Assembly (NCBI GenBank): GCA_049790315.1
Contig: JBAQYV010000059.1
Location: forward strand, 31,795 to 95,794
Direction: 5' to 3'
From: DASPOJ01 sp049790315
Lineage (GTDB): Bacteria > Acidobacteriota > Terriglobia > Acidiferrales > UBA7541
DNA: 64,000 nt
The notes beneath the pieces are model-generated. The model saw only the letters and a program-made list of their open reading frames with translations. It made no database searches and had not been told where the DNA came from. Of this stretch, positions 50,144 to 58,557 are shown piece after piece. Position 1 is the first letter of the stretch, and the number at the start of each line of letters is the position of its first letter. A program made the translations under genes and the position numbers.

Positions 50144-51448
50144 TTATACAGCGCCTCCGGCCATTTCCGCGGCCACGCGCTCGGCTTCAGACAACACGCG
50201 CATGGCATTCTCTCCCAGAATCTTGCGAATGTCGCCATCCGAATAACCGCGACGCATAAGCGCCTCGGTGATCCTCGGCAACTTCGATGCGTCTTCCATG
50301 CCGTGCGGCATGCGCGCGCCATCGAAATCGGATCCGATGCCAACATGGTCAGAGCCCGAAACCTGCACGGCGTGGTCGATGTGCTCGACGATTTCTTCCC
50401 AATTCACGCGCGGGTATTTGCCTTCGCGAATCATGGCGTCGCACAAGCGCTGTTCTTCAACCATGATGCGCGCTTCGTTGCCGGGAAATTGCGCGCGGAT
50501 TTCCCGGTCGCGCACGTCGAATTCCGCCGCGTTGGCGCGCTGCGCATTTGCGTAGGACTGGTTGAGGAATGCCGCGTGAAAAGTAATTTGCAAAACGCCG
50601 CGGTTGACCGCGAGCGCGCGAATCATATCGTCGGTGAGATTGCGCGCGGAATCGCAAAGCGCGCGGCAACAGGAGTGCGATGCGATCGCAGGCGCGCGCG
50701 TGATCGCGAGCACATCGGAAAACGTGCGATCGGAAACGTGCGAAAGATCCGCGACGACTCCCAGCCGATTCATTTCCGCGATGACTTCGCGACCGAATTC
50801 GGTCAGCCCCTTATTGTCGGCCCCGCCGGACGAGCCGGCCCAATCGTTATCGGCGAAGTGCGTGAGCGTCATGTAACGCACACCGAGCGCGGCAAAGATT
50901 CGCAGCACACCGAGATCGTTGTCGATCGCGTGGCCGCCTTCGACGCTCAGCATGACGGCGATTTTGCGCGCCGCGTGCACCGCGCGAATTTCCGCGACAC
51001 TCGCAGCGAGCGCCAGGTCCGCCGGATGCCGGCGCACCTGCTCGCGCATGGTGTCGATCAGATCGAATGCGCGCTTTACGGCGATGGGGCCAGTGACGCC
51101 GGTCGGAACCCACGCGGCGCAAAATATCGCGCCGACACCGCCTTCACGCATGCGAGGAATGTCAATGCAACCTTCGGCGTCGCGGTGACCGAAATCGAAA
51201 TTATCGAAGAAACAGCGTTGAGCGACATCGACATGCGTATCGACAACGAGCGAATCGAAATGAAGTTTGTGTGCGCGGCGGGCGATCTGGTCCGCAGAAG
51301 AATTGTCGGCAGAAGACACCGCTCGCTTGGCGGGCGGCGTGGACTTAGCAGACGAAACGGACTTGCCGGATGAAGCGGACTTTCCGGACGAAGCGGATTT
51401 GCGGGAAGAAGTAGACTTCGTGAGTTTCGGCGACTTCGGCGACCGCAT
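50144..51448 (-). CDS. M19-family (renal-type) membrane dipeptidase
   Basis: Zinc dipeptidase of the amidohydrolase superfamily, 434 residues from ATG 51448. The catalytic domain begins near residue 58 with FDSLVVDTHVDVAQ (metal His and Asp), then MLSVEGGHAI (bridging Glu), LTHFADNDWAGSSGGADNKGL, VADLSHVSD and ASHSCCRAL (metal His), and GSDHVGIGSDFDG. Before it lies a Ser/Lys-rich stretch of about 40 residues with repeated SASSGKS units and no signal peptide. The ATG is nine bases after the sdhB stop, so it is likely co-transcribed with sdhCAB. The substrate is probably a dipeptide; D-configured residues are accepted by relatives. Confidence 0.92.
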   Translation of the reverse strand: MRSPKSPKLTKSTSSRKSASSGKSASSGKSVSSAKSTPPAKRAVSSADNSSADQIARRAHKLHFDSLVVDTHVDVAQRCFFDNFDFGHRDAEGCIDIPRMREGGVGAIFCAAWVPTGVTGPIAVKRAFDLIDTMREQVRRHPADLALAASVAEIRAVHAARKIAVMLSVEGGHAIDNDLGVLRIFAALGVRYMTLTHFADNDWAGSSGGADNKGLTEFGREVIAEMNRLGVVADLSHVSDRTFSDVLAITRAPAIASHSCCRALCDSARNLTDDMIRALAVNRGVLQITFHAAFLNQSYANAQRANAAEFDVRDREIRAQFPGNEARIMVEEQRLCDAMIREGKYPRVNWEEIVEHIDHAVQVSGSDHVGIGSDFDGARMPHGMEDASKLPRITEALMRRGYSDGDIRKILGENAMRVLSEAERVAAEMAGGAV

Positions 51449-51456
51449 CGCGCGCG

Positions 51457-52209
51457 CTAGCCGAACAACCAGCCGACGATCGATTGACGAATGGCCTGAC
51501 GATTTACTTCGGCGAGGGATTCGGTGAGCGGAATGCCCTTGGGGCAAATCTTCACGCAGTTCTGGGCATTGGCGCAATCGGCCACGCCGCCAGGCCCCAT
51601 CACGGCTTCGAGGCGTTCGCGCGCGTGCATGGCGCCCGTGGGATGCATGTTGAATAAACGTACTTGGCTGATGATCGCGGCGCCGACGAAATTGTTGTGC
51701 TCGTTCACCTGCGGACAAACTTCCAGGCAATTGCCGCACGTGATGCAGCGCGAAAGAGGGTACGCTTTTTCCTGCGTATCGGGCGACATGCGCGGGCCTT
51801 CGCCAAGATCGTACGTGCCATCGATCGGAATCCAGGTCTTCATGCGCTTCAAATTCTCAAACATGCTCGAGCGATCCACGGCGAGATCGCGCACCACGGG
51901 AAATTTCGTCATCGGCTCGATGCGAATCGGCTGTTCGAGTGAATCCACAAGCGTGGAACACGCCATGCGCGCGCGGCCATTCACCACCATCGCACAGGAG
52001 CCGCACACTTCTTCGAGACAATTGGAATCGTAGCTGACGGGCGTGGTCTGGCGGCCATCGCGCTGCACGGGCCGCTCCGCGATATCGCGCAAGCAAATGA
52101 TCACGTTCATGTGCGGGCGGTACGCGAGCTCGAATTCCTCCCACACCGGGCGATCCTTCGGCGTGGCCTGCCGCTTTACGCGAACGATCACGGATTTTTT
52201 ATCGGCCAT
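51457..52209 (-). CDS. sdhB: Succinate dehydrogenase/fumarate reductase iron-sulfur subunit
   Basis: Electron-transfer subunit of complex II, 250 residues. The N-terminal plant-type ferredoxin domain binds 2Fe-2S through CLEEVCGSCAMVVNG and the later Cys in ARMAC. The C-terminal domain carries CITCGNCLEVCPQ for 4Fe-4S and CANAQNCVKICPKG, completing the 3Fe-4S and 4Fe-4S sites. The size and order match Bacillus-type SdhB. It lies 30 bases behind sdhA. Confidence 0.95.
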   Translation of the reverse strand: MADKKSVIVRVKRQATPKDRPVWEEFELAYRPHMNVIICLRDIAERPVQRDGRQTTPVSYDSNCLEEVCGSCAMVVNGRARMACSTLVDSLEQPIRIEPMTKFPVVRDLAVDRSSMFENLKRMKTWIPIDGTYDLGEGPRMSPDTQEKAYPLSRCITCGNCLEVCPQVNEHNNFVGAAIISQVRLFNMHPTGAMHARERLEAVMGPGGVADCANAQNCVKICPKGIPLTESLAEVNRQAIRQSIVGWLFG

Positions 52210-52239
52210 GCTGCCTCCGGCTACTTCACCTACCGCCCG

Positions 52240-54024
52240 CTACTTCGCCGCGGCGTAACTGCGCTTGCGCGGCGGAATCAGCGATGTATCCACCGGCTCA
52301 TAATTCAATTCGATACGGCCATCTTTGTACGAGGCACGCGTTGTCTTCAGCCAGTTTGCATCATCGCGCTCGGGGAAATCCGGTTTGTAGTGGGCGCCGC
52401 GAGATTCATCTCGCGCGAGCGCGCCGAGCGTAATCACGCGAGCGAGCACAAGCATATTTTCGAGCTCGCGCGCGAAATTCAAAGTCTGATTCGACCAGGC
52501 GGTGCGGTCTGACAAATTCACTTTGCGATAGCGCTCGGCAAACTCCTGAAGCTTGGCGTCGGTCTGTTCGAGCGCTTTGTTGTAGCGCACGACCGTGACG
52601 TGCTCGGTCATCACGGCACCGAGCTCTTTCCAGATCGTCAGCAGATTTTCGGAGCCGTCCTGGCGCACGAGTTGCGCGTTGCGCTCCTGCTGGCGTCGCA
52701 CTTCGCGCTCAGAGATCGCAGAGGACGTGGCGTCGGTATTCGCCTGAAGATTCTTGGCATATTGCACGGCGGCTTGGCCCGCGACTTTGCCGCCCCAAAT
52801 GCAGGAGAGCAACGAATTCGCGCCGAGTCGATTGGCGCCGTGATATTGGTATTCGCATTCGCCGGCGGCGTAGATGCCGGGCACGTTGGTCGCCTGATTC
52901 TGGTTGTCGATCCAGATGCCGCCCATGGTGTAGTGCATGCCGGGGAAAACTTTCATGGGGTGGTCGCGCGGGTCCACGCCGATGAATTTCTCGTAGATTT
53001 CGAGAATGCCCTCGAGCTTGCGATCGAGCACTTCGCGCGGAACTTCCGTCAAATCGAGATAGACAGCCTGCTCGCCGCTAATGCCGAGCTTCAATTCAAA
53101 GACGACTTTGTGAATCGCGCGGGTGGCGACATCGCGCGGCACCAGGTTGCCGTACTTCGGATACCACTCCTCGAGGAAATAAAAACGTTCGGCGGCCGGA
53201 ATCGTAAGCGGATCGCGCGTGTCGCTCGCGACCTTTGGCACCCAGACGCGGGCCCCTTCCCCGCGCGCGGATTCGCTCATCAGCCGCAGCTTGTCTTCGC
53301 CGGGAATCGCCGTGGGGTGCACCTGAATAAATTCGCCGTTGGCGTAATCCACGCCCTGCTGAAACAGCGCGCCTTGCGCGGAGCCCGTGCATACGACGGA
53401 ATTCGTGGAGCGGCCGAAAATCGCGCCGATGCCGCCGGTACAGAAAATCGCGGCGTCGGCGGGAAACGCGCGGACCTCCATCGTTTTCAAATCCATGGCG
53501 CAGATGCCGCGCGCCACGCCGCCATCGTCGATCACGGCGGAAAGAAACGTCCAGCCTTCGTGCTTGCGGACTTTGCCTTCGGACTCGAAGCGGCGCACCT
53601 GTTCATCGAGCGCGTACAAGATTTGCTGGCCCGTTGTAGCGCCGGCGAAGGCTGTGCGGTTGTAGAGCGTGCCGCCGAAGCGGCGAAAATCGAGCAAGCC
53701 TTCGGGAGTGCGATTGAACATCACGCCCATGCGATCCAGCAAATCGATCAGGTGCGGCGCGTAATCGCACATGGCCTGCACGGGAGATTGATTGGCGAGG
53801 AAATCTCCGCCGTAAATCGTGTCGTCAAAATGAATCGCGGGGGAATCGCCTTCGCCTTTCATATTTTTCGCGGCGTTGATGCCGCCCTGCGCGCACACGG
53901 AATGCGAGCGCTTCACGGGCACGATCGAGAAGAGATCGACGACCAGCCCCATTTCGGCCACGCGAATCGCGGCCATCAATCCGGCCAAGCCGCCGCCCAC
54001 GATTACAATGTTCGGATTCTTCAT
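52240..54024 (-). CDS. sdhA: Succinate dehydrogenase/fumarate reductase flavoprotein subunit
   Basis: Catalytic subunit of complex II with covalent FAD, 594 residues. It has IVIVGGGLAGLMAAIRVAEMG, the flavinylation motif HSVCAQGGINAAKN (His near 41), FRRFGGTLYNRTAFAGATTG, FCTGGIGAIFGRSTNS, FIQVHPTAIPG, the active-site Arg in SESARGEGARVWVP, and HYTMGGIWID followed by GANSLLSCIWGGKVAG. It is Bacillus/epsilon-type rather than E. coli-type. The start ATG overlaps the sdhC stop by four bases. FAD comes from RibF. Confidence 0.96.
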   Translation of the reverse strand: MKNPNIVIVGGGLAGLMAAIRVAEMGLVVDLFSIVPVKRSHSVCAQGGINAAKNMKGEGDSPAIHFDDTIYGGDFLANQSPVQAMCDYAPHLIDLLDRMGVMFNRTPEGLLDFRRFGGTLYNRTAFAGATTGQQILYALDEQVRRFESEGKVRKHEGWTFLSAVIDDGGVARGICAMDLKTMEVRAFPADAAIFCTGGIGAIFGRSTNSVVCTGSAQGALFQQGVDYANGEFIQVHPTAIPGEDKLRLMSESARGEGARVWVPKVASDTRDPLTIPAAERFYFLEEWYPKYGNLVPRDVATRAIHKVVFELKLGISGEQAVYLDLTEVPREVLDRKLEGILEIYEKFIGVDPRDHPMKVFPGMHYTMGGIWIDNQNQATNVPGIYAAGECEYQYHGANRLGANSLLSCIWGGKVAGQAAVQYAKNLQANTDATSSAISEREVRRQQERNAQLVRQDGSENLLTIWKELGAVMTEHVTVVRYNKALEQTDAKLQEFAERYRKVNLSDRTAWSNQTLNFARELENMLVLARVITLGALARDESRGAHYKPDFPERDDANWLKTTRASYKDGRIELNYEPVDTSLIPPRKRSYAAAK

Positions 54025-54677
54025 GAGCCCCTATAAAATTGAAACGGATGCCAGCCGTAACGGAAGCTAATGGCGATTGCGAGGCCGACAACGGTGAACG
54101 CGATCGCAATGATCACGCCCAGATATCCAGCCGCGCGTTGGGCGCGCACCGTGGCGGCCAGTCCCCACTTGCACACAAAATTCCACACGCCGACGCCGAG
54201 GTGCACCGAAGCGGCCGTAATGCCAATCACGTAAAACCAAAAATGCCAGGGAACGGCCAGTTGAATTTGCACGGCGGCAAACGTGGAATTACCGTGCGGC
54301 AAAAATCGCTCGGTATAAACGTGCCAGAAGATGAAGACGAACGCGATCAAGCCGGTGTAGCGCTGGGTGGTATACATCCAATTGCCGACCCACGGGTATT
54401 CCGAAACGTTGTTCTTCCCTTTTATCCAGATGTAGATGCCGTAACACCCGTGATACAGAATCGGAAGCCAGATTCCGAGGACCTCGGCAAAAATCAGCCA
54501 AGGCGACGATTCGAGATCGCCCGCGGCCTGATTGAATTTCCCCGGGCTGACGAGCGCGGCGCTATTGGTCCAAAAATGTTCGAGAAGAAAAAATCCGATG
54601 GGAACAATGCCTGAGATTGAATGCAGCTTGCGAAGGAAAAACTGTGTTCGGTCGGACGAAGCCTCAGCCGCGGACAT
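54021..54677 (-). CDS. sdhC: Succinate dehydrogenase cytochrome b558 subunit
   Basis: Membrane anchor of a Bacillus-type complex II with five helices and two haem b. The protein is about 218 residues from ATG 54677. Predicted helices are near 22-42 (SGIVPIGFFLLEHFW), 75-95, 115-135, 155-178 and 195-216. Candidate axial histidines are in FLLEHFWTN, LYHGCYGIY, FWHVY and VHLGVGVW. There is no separate sdhD, consistent with the single-anchor type. Upstream in-frame ATGs at 54710 and 54734 are less likely. A promoter lies at 54757-54785. Confidence 0.9.
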   Translation of the reverse strand: MSAAEASSDRTQFFLRKLHSISGIVPIGFFLLEHFWTNSAALVSPGKFNQAAGDLESSPWLIFAEVLGIWLPILYHGCYGIYIWIKGKNNVSEYPWVGNWMYTTQRYTGLIAFVFIFWHVYTERFLPHGNSTFAAVQIQLAVPWHFWFYVIGITAASVHLGVGVWNFVCKWGLAATVRAQRAAGYLGVIIAIAFTVVGLAIAISFRYGWHPFQFYRGS

Positions 54678-54756
54678 GAACTCTCGGAACCTTCCTGTGG
54701 AACGAAACATCGCGCCGGAATTGCAACGTGGCATTCACCGCAGCGCGAACAAAATT

Positions 54757-54785
54757 AGTATAGGCAGAACGGAAAGGCATTGCAA
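54757..54785 (-). promoter_or_regulatory. Promoter of the sdhCAB run
   Basis: TTGCAA (54780-54785 on the minus strand), a 17-base spacer and TATACT (54757-54762). Transcription would start near 54750, about 73 nt before the sdhC ATG. It is divergent from the promoter at 54941. Confidence 0.55.
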
Positions 54786-54940
54786 CATGCGCGCAACCCG
54801 ACAAATCCCGATGCGATTCTCAAAAGCGGCGTCGGCCGCGTCTTTTCGCGGGAAAGCCGCCGATGGGACGCGCGAACTAGACTAGAACCGATAGGCGTCA
54901 CGCGGCGACGAAATACGGAAGCGGGCCGGTCTGTTGTGCC

Positions 54941-54946
54941 TATAAT
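54941..54946 (+). promoter_or_regulatory. TATAAT -10 element before the GAF-like gene
   Basis: Perfect TATAAT 31 bases upstream of the ATG at 54977; no clear -35. A transcript would begin near 54953. Confidence 0.35.
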
Positions 54947-54976
54947 TATGGCCAGGCCCCTGCGAGGAGAGTCTGA

Positions 54977-55510
54977 ATGCCGGAGACGCTGGTTGCGGAA
55001 ATGGATCGCCTGGTTCGAGAAATCGCGAAGCAAAGCGTTGCGCCTGACGCGGCAGCGCGGGAGGCCATCGCACAGGAATTGGCGAAACGCTTTCATGTGA
55101 AGCCGGATGAAGTGGCGATTCTGGCGCTGGTTCACGCCGGGCAGATGCTGCGATTTGTTCTGCCGGAAAAGCTCAGGCCCGTCGGCACGATTCCGCTGAA
55201 CAGCACATCGGCTCTTGCGGCGCGCACGGCGCGGGAAAAACGCGCCGAAGTGATCAACAATTTCCCCGCCGTGCGTCACGCGTCGGTATTTGAAGGCGTG
55301 CCGCTGGGGCGCGAGCAGGGCGAATTGATCCAAAAAATAATGAGCGCGCCGATTGTGGCGGAAAAGCGCGTGCTTGGTGTCGTGCAGGTTTGCCGGAAGG
55401 GGCATACGGCCGGCGATGCGGGCTCGGATTTCAGTTCGACCGATTTGAAGGACCTCACTTCCCTCTCGGAGGCGCTTGGGCGGTTTTTAATCGCATGCCA
55501 GGAGACCTGA
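54977..55510 (+). CDS. GAF-domain-like protein
   Basis: A 177-residue soluble protein. A helical N-terminus (1-45, with KRFHVKPDEVAILALV) precedes a GAF-like fold: LRFVLPEKLRPVGTIPLNSTSALAARTAREKR, then IMSAPIVAEKRVLGVVQVCRKG, FSSTDLKDLTSLSEALGRFL. The pattern of a buried ligand pocket, an IQVxRK-type strand and a final helix is what GAF domains show. No effector domain is fused. It is followed four bases later by a 5'-nucleotidase gene, suggesting it could sense a small ligand, but that is conjecture. GGAGAG precedes the ATG. Confidence 0.75.
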   Translation: MPETLVAEMDRLVREIAKQSVAPDAAAREAIAQELAKRFHVKPDEVAILALVHAGQMLRFVLPEKLRPVGTIPLNSTSALAARTAREKRAEVINNFPAVRHASVFEGVPLGREQGELIQKIMSAPIVAEKRVLGVVQVCRKGHTAGDAGSDFSSTDLKDLTSLSEALGRFLIACQET

Positions 55511-55514
55511 CCTC

Positions 55515-57347
55515 ATGAATTTTTCGAGGCTTTCCTGCCCGAGACGCTTTCTTCCGCGTTCAATTCTCAGTCTGCTTGTCGTTGCGCCCGTCGCCGTAGT
55601 GATTGCGATGGGAGTGGCGGTGGCGCCCGCGGCGAGCCGCGCGCAGATGTCCGCATCAACATCGTCATCGTCCGCTGGAGCGCCGCCGGCAACGGTTGAC
55701 CTCACGCTGCTCGGCACGACCGACCTCCATGGCCACATCGAACCGCTCGACTACTACACGAATAAGCCGGCAAATCTGGGCCTGGCGAAAATTGCCACGC
55801 TGATCCGGCAGGTGCGCGCCGAACGGCCGAACGTATTGCTGCTAGATTCCGGCGACACGATTCAGGGAACGCCGCTGGCGTATTACTACGCGACGAAAGA
55901 CACAAACGCGCCGAATCCCATGACGCTGCTGATGAATTCGCTGGGCTACGAGGCCGCCGCGGCCGGCAATCACGAATTTAATTTCGGCTTGAACGTTTTG
56001 TGGAAAATGAAACGAGAAGCAAATTTCCCGATCCTGGCGGCGAATCTCGAACAGGAATACAAATCGGGCGTGCCGTATTTTCGGCCTTATATCATCAAGG
56101 TGATCGCTGGAGTGCGCGTTGGGATCGTTGGCTTTGTGACGCCAGCCGTGCCCAACTGGGAAATTCCCGCGAATTATCGCGGCTATAAATTCTTGCCGAT
56201 TGTCGAAACCGCGCGGCGCGTGATTCCCGAAGTGCGCCGGCAAGCGGATTTGGTGGTGGTGATCACGCATTCCGGGCTGGGTCCCGATCCGGCAACGGGT
56301 GCGTCGGCTGGATCGGATGAGATCGCGGGCGAGAACACAACGCTGGCGTTGGCCGAGCAAGTGCCGGGCATCGACGTAATCATGTTTGGCCACACGCACC
56401 GCGAAGTGAAACAAATGATGGTGAACGGAGCGCTGCTCGTGCAGGCGAAAAATTGGGGCGGCTCGCTTGCGCAAGTGGACGTGGAGATGACGCGCGATGC
56501 GCAGGGTCACTGGCGCGTGGCGTCAAAACGTTCGACGACGTTGACGGCCGGGCCCGACGTGCCGCCCGATCCCGAGATCATGCGCATGGCGGCTCCGTAC
56601 GAAGCCGCGACGCAGAAATATCTGGACACGCCGATCGCCACGTGCGATCGCGATCTTTCGGGAGCGACGGAGCGGTTCGAGGAAGGTCCGCTGGTGGATT
56701 TGATTCATCGCGTACAACTTGACGCGGGCCATGCGGATGTTTCTCTTGCGACGATGTTCTACACCGACGCGCGCATTCCCGCGGGGCGCGTGACGGTGCG
56801 GCAGATCGCCGCGCTGTACGTTTACGAAAATACTTTATATGTGGTGCGGATGACAGGGGCGCAGTTGCGCGCCGCGCTGGAACATGCGGCAAGCTTTTTC
56901 CAATTGTGGCCGCTGCCCGCGGGCGAAACGCTAAAATTGCCGGACTACAGCGCGGATTCGGCCGCCGGCGTCAGCTACAAGATCGATTTGACGCGGCCTG
57001 CGGGCGATCGCATTGTCGATCTGACGTTTCATGGCCAGCCGCTCGATCCGAAACAAACGTTGCGCGTGGCGATCAACAATTATCGATACACGGGCGGCGG
57101 GCTCTATACCATGTTCAGAGGATTGCCGATTCTGTATCGCTCGCCCGTGGAGATTCGCGAATTGATAATCGATTACGTTTCGCGGCACGGCGCGATTCCG
57201 ACGAACGCGAATCACACGTGGGAAATTATTCCGCCGGACGCTGTCGCCGCGATGCGCGCGCTTGCCGAGCGGCGCAGCGATGCATCGAGCACACTTTTCC
57301 CCGCGCTTCCGGGCCGACATTCCCGCGCACTCGCCGCCGCGCGCTAA
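55515..57347 (+). CDS. Exported 5'-nucleotidase/2',3'-cyclic phosphodiesterase family protein
   Basis: UshA-like two-domain metallophosphatase, 610 residues, with a signal peptide (about 1-44, ending near SRAQ). The N-terminal metallophosphatase has TDLHGHIEP (Asp, His), DSGDTIQGTP, GNHEFNFG, VVVITHSGLG and MFGHTHREV. The C-terminal 5'-nucleotidase domain (about 380-590) holds the substrate clamp and ends in LAERRSDASSTLF. ATG 55515 lies four bases after the previous stop, so translational coupling is likely. It probably scavenges periplasmic nucleotides for phosphate and nucleosides. Confidence 0.92.
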   Translation: MNFSRLSCPRRFLPRSILSLLVVAPVAVVIAMGVAVAPAASRAQMSASTSSSSAGAPPATVDLTLLGTTDLHGHIEPLDYYTNKPANLGLAKIATLIRQVRAERPNVLLLDSGDTIQGTPLAYYYATKDTNAPNPMTLLMNSLGYEAAAAGNHEFNFGLNVLWKMKREANFPILAANLEQEYKSGVPYFRPYIIKVIAGVRVGIVGFVTPAVPNWEIPANYRGYKFLPIVETARRVIPEVRRQADLVVVITHSGLGPDPATGASAGSDEIAGENTTLALAEQVPGIDVIMFGHTHREVKQMMVNGALLVQAKNWGGSLAQVDVEMTRDAQGHWRVASKRSTTLTAGPDVPPDPEIMRMAAPYEAATQKYLDTPIATCDRDLSGATERFEEGPLVDLIHRVQLDAGHADVSLATMFYTDARIPAGRVTVRQIAALYVYENTLYVVRMTGAQLRAALEHAASFFQLWPLPAGETLKLPDYSADSAAGVSYKIDLTRPAGDRIVDLTFHGQPLDPKQTLRVAINNYRYTGGGLYTMFRGLPILYRSPVEIRELIIDYVSRHGAIPTNANHTWEIIPPDAVAAMRALAERRSDASSTLFPALPGRHSRALAAAR

Positions 57348-57396
57348 AGATTTCACGGCACGAACGACGCGTGCGCGAGCCATCGCGGGAAACGTA

Positions 57397-57425
57397 TTGA
57401 CAGCATCGAGTGAACTTGCTACGTT
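57397..57425 (+). promoter_or_regulatory. Possible promoter for the arginine decarboxylase gene
   Basis: Perfect TTGACA (57397-57402), a 17-base spacer and a weak TACGTT (57420-57425). Transcription would begin near 57432, about 60 nt before the ATG at 57493. Confidence 0.4.
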
Positions 57426-57492
57426 TCGGCTCGCTCCGGTTTTGCACGCGTTCGTAGTTTGACCGAGGAGGCACCGCAGTCCGGCACCATCC

Positions 57493-58050
57493 ATGGCGTT
57501 CGTCGCGAAAAGAATTTTCCTAACCAAAGGTGTGGGCAAGCATCGCGAGAGGCTTTCGAGCTTCGAGCTTGCGCTGCGCAGCGCGGGCATTGCCGCGTGC
57601 AATATCGTGCGCGTGTCTTCGATTTTTCCGCCCAACTGCAAATTGATTTCGCGCAGCGAAGGATTGAAGCACTTGAAGCCGGGCCAGGTGGCGTTCACCG
57701 TGATCAGCGAAAATTCCACGCGTGAAGCGCATCGCTTGATCGCGGCGGGAATCGGGCTTGCGCTGCCGGCGGACAAATCGATGTACGGTTATCTTTCCGA
57801 GCATCACTCGTTCGGGGAGACGGAAGAAGTGGCCGGCGAGTACACGGAAGAATTAGCCGCTGAGATGCTCGCGACCACGCTGAACGTCGAATTCGACGCC
57901 GATCTTTCGTGGGACGAAAAAAAAGAAGTCTATCGGATCTCAAACAAGATTGTGCGCACGATGAACATCACGCAATCCGCCGTGGGCGATAAGCGCGGAC
58001 TGTGGACCACGGTGCTGGCCGCGGCCATGATGATCGGCGAAGACGACTGA
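57493..58050 (+). CDS. Pyruvoyl-dependent arginine decarboxylase
   Basis: Decarboxylates arginine to agmatine using a pyruvoyl group made by self-cleavage. The 185-residue proenzyme contains RVSSIFPPNCK, in which the cleavage is expected between Ser42 and Ser43, as in archaeal PvlArgDC (VSSI-PP). The acidic C-terminal half, with HSFGETEEVAGEYTEELAAEML, forms the trimer interface and arginine pocket. AGGAGG lies about 20 bases before the ATG, farther than usual. This fits polyamine synthesis together with the deoxyhypusine-synthase-like gene at 24638-25612. A biodegradative acid-stress role is less likely without an antiporter. Confidence 0.92.
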   Translation: MAFVAKRIFLTKGVGKHRERLSSFELALRSAGIAACNIVRVSSIFPPNCKLISRSEGLKHLKPGQVAFTVISENSTREAHRLIAAGIGLALPADKSMYGYLSEHHSFGETEEVAGEYTEELAAEMLATTLNVEFDADLSWDEKKEVYRISNKIVRTMNITQSAVGDKRGLWTTVLAAAMMIGEDD

Positions 58051-58105
58051 ACGGCGATTTTTTCTGATTGCTCCACGAATCACCTACGTAAAGGGGACAC
58101 CCCAC

Positions 58106-58372
58106 ATGACATTCACGATGTCGCACCCGTTGCTGGTATGGATTGTAATCGGACTCGTCGCGGGATGGTTGGCGGGAACGCTGTCGCGAGGGCGCGGTTT
58201 CGGCTGCATTGCGAACCTGGTTCTGGGCTTGATCGGCGCGCTGCTGGGTGGCTGGCTCTTTGGGAAATTGGGAATTTTCGGCGGCGGATTCCTGTATACG
58301 CTGGCCGCGGCCACCGTCGGCGCAGTCGTATTGGTTTTGATCGCGGGGCTTTTCTCCGGGAATAAATCGTAA
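58106..58372 (+). CDS. GlsB/YeaQ/YmgE-family small membrane protein
   Basis: An 88-residue inner-membrane protein with three helices (about 10-25, 33-50 and 62-82) and the family's glycine-rich loops: GLVAGWLAGTLSRGRGFG and NLVLGLIGALLGGWLFGKLG. It is annotated elsewhere as transglycosylase-associated or stress-response, but the function is not established. A purine-rich AAAGGGG lies about 12 bases upstream of ATG 58106. The second in-frame ATG (codon 5) might be used instead. Confidence 0.88.
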   Translation: MTFTMSHPLLVWIVIGLVAGWLAGTLSRGRGFGCIANLVLGLIGALLGGWLFGKLGIFGGGFLYTLAAATVGAVVLVLIAGLFSGNKS

Positions 58373-58557
58373 CGCGCTGACGGACAATTTGAAGGGACTC
58401 GCGACTCGCGTCGCGCGGGCCGCGAAGAGCGAACCCGAATTTCGAGCGCATTCGTCCGGCTCCCGCCGGGAATGTGATACGATTGTAGTTTAGTGAACAC
58501 AATCAACGTCATCCACGCAAGCAACGCAATCCATTCAAGCGAGGGAGTAAGCAGACT

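Noticed and set aside
52600..54036. 478-codon plus-strand frame over sdhA
   Set aside because: Antisense shadow of SdhA; His/Arg/Ala-rich with no motif.
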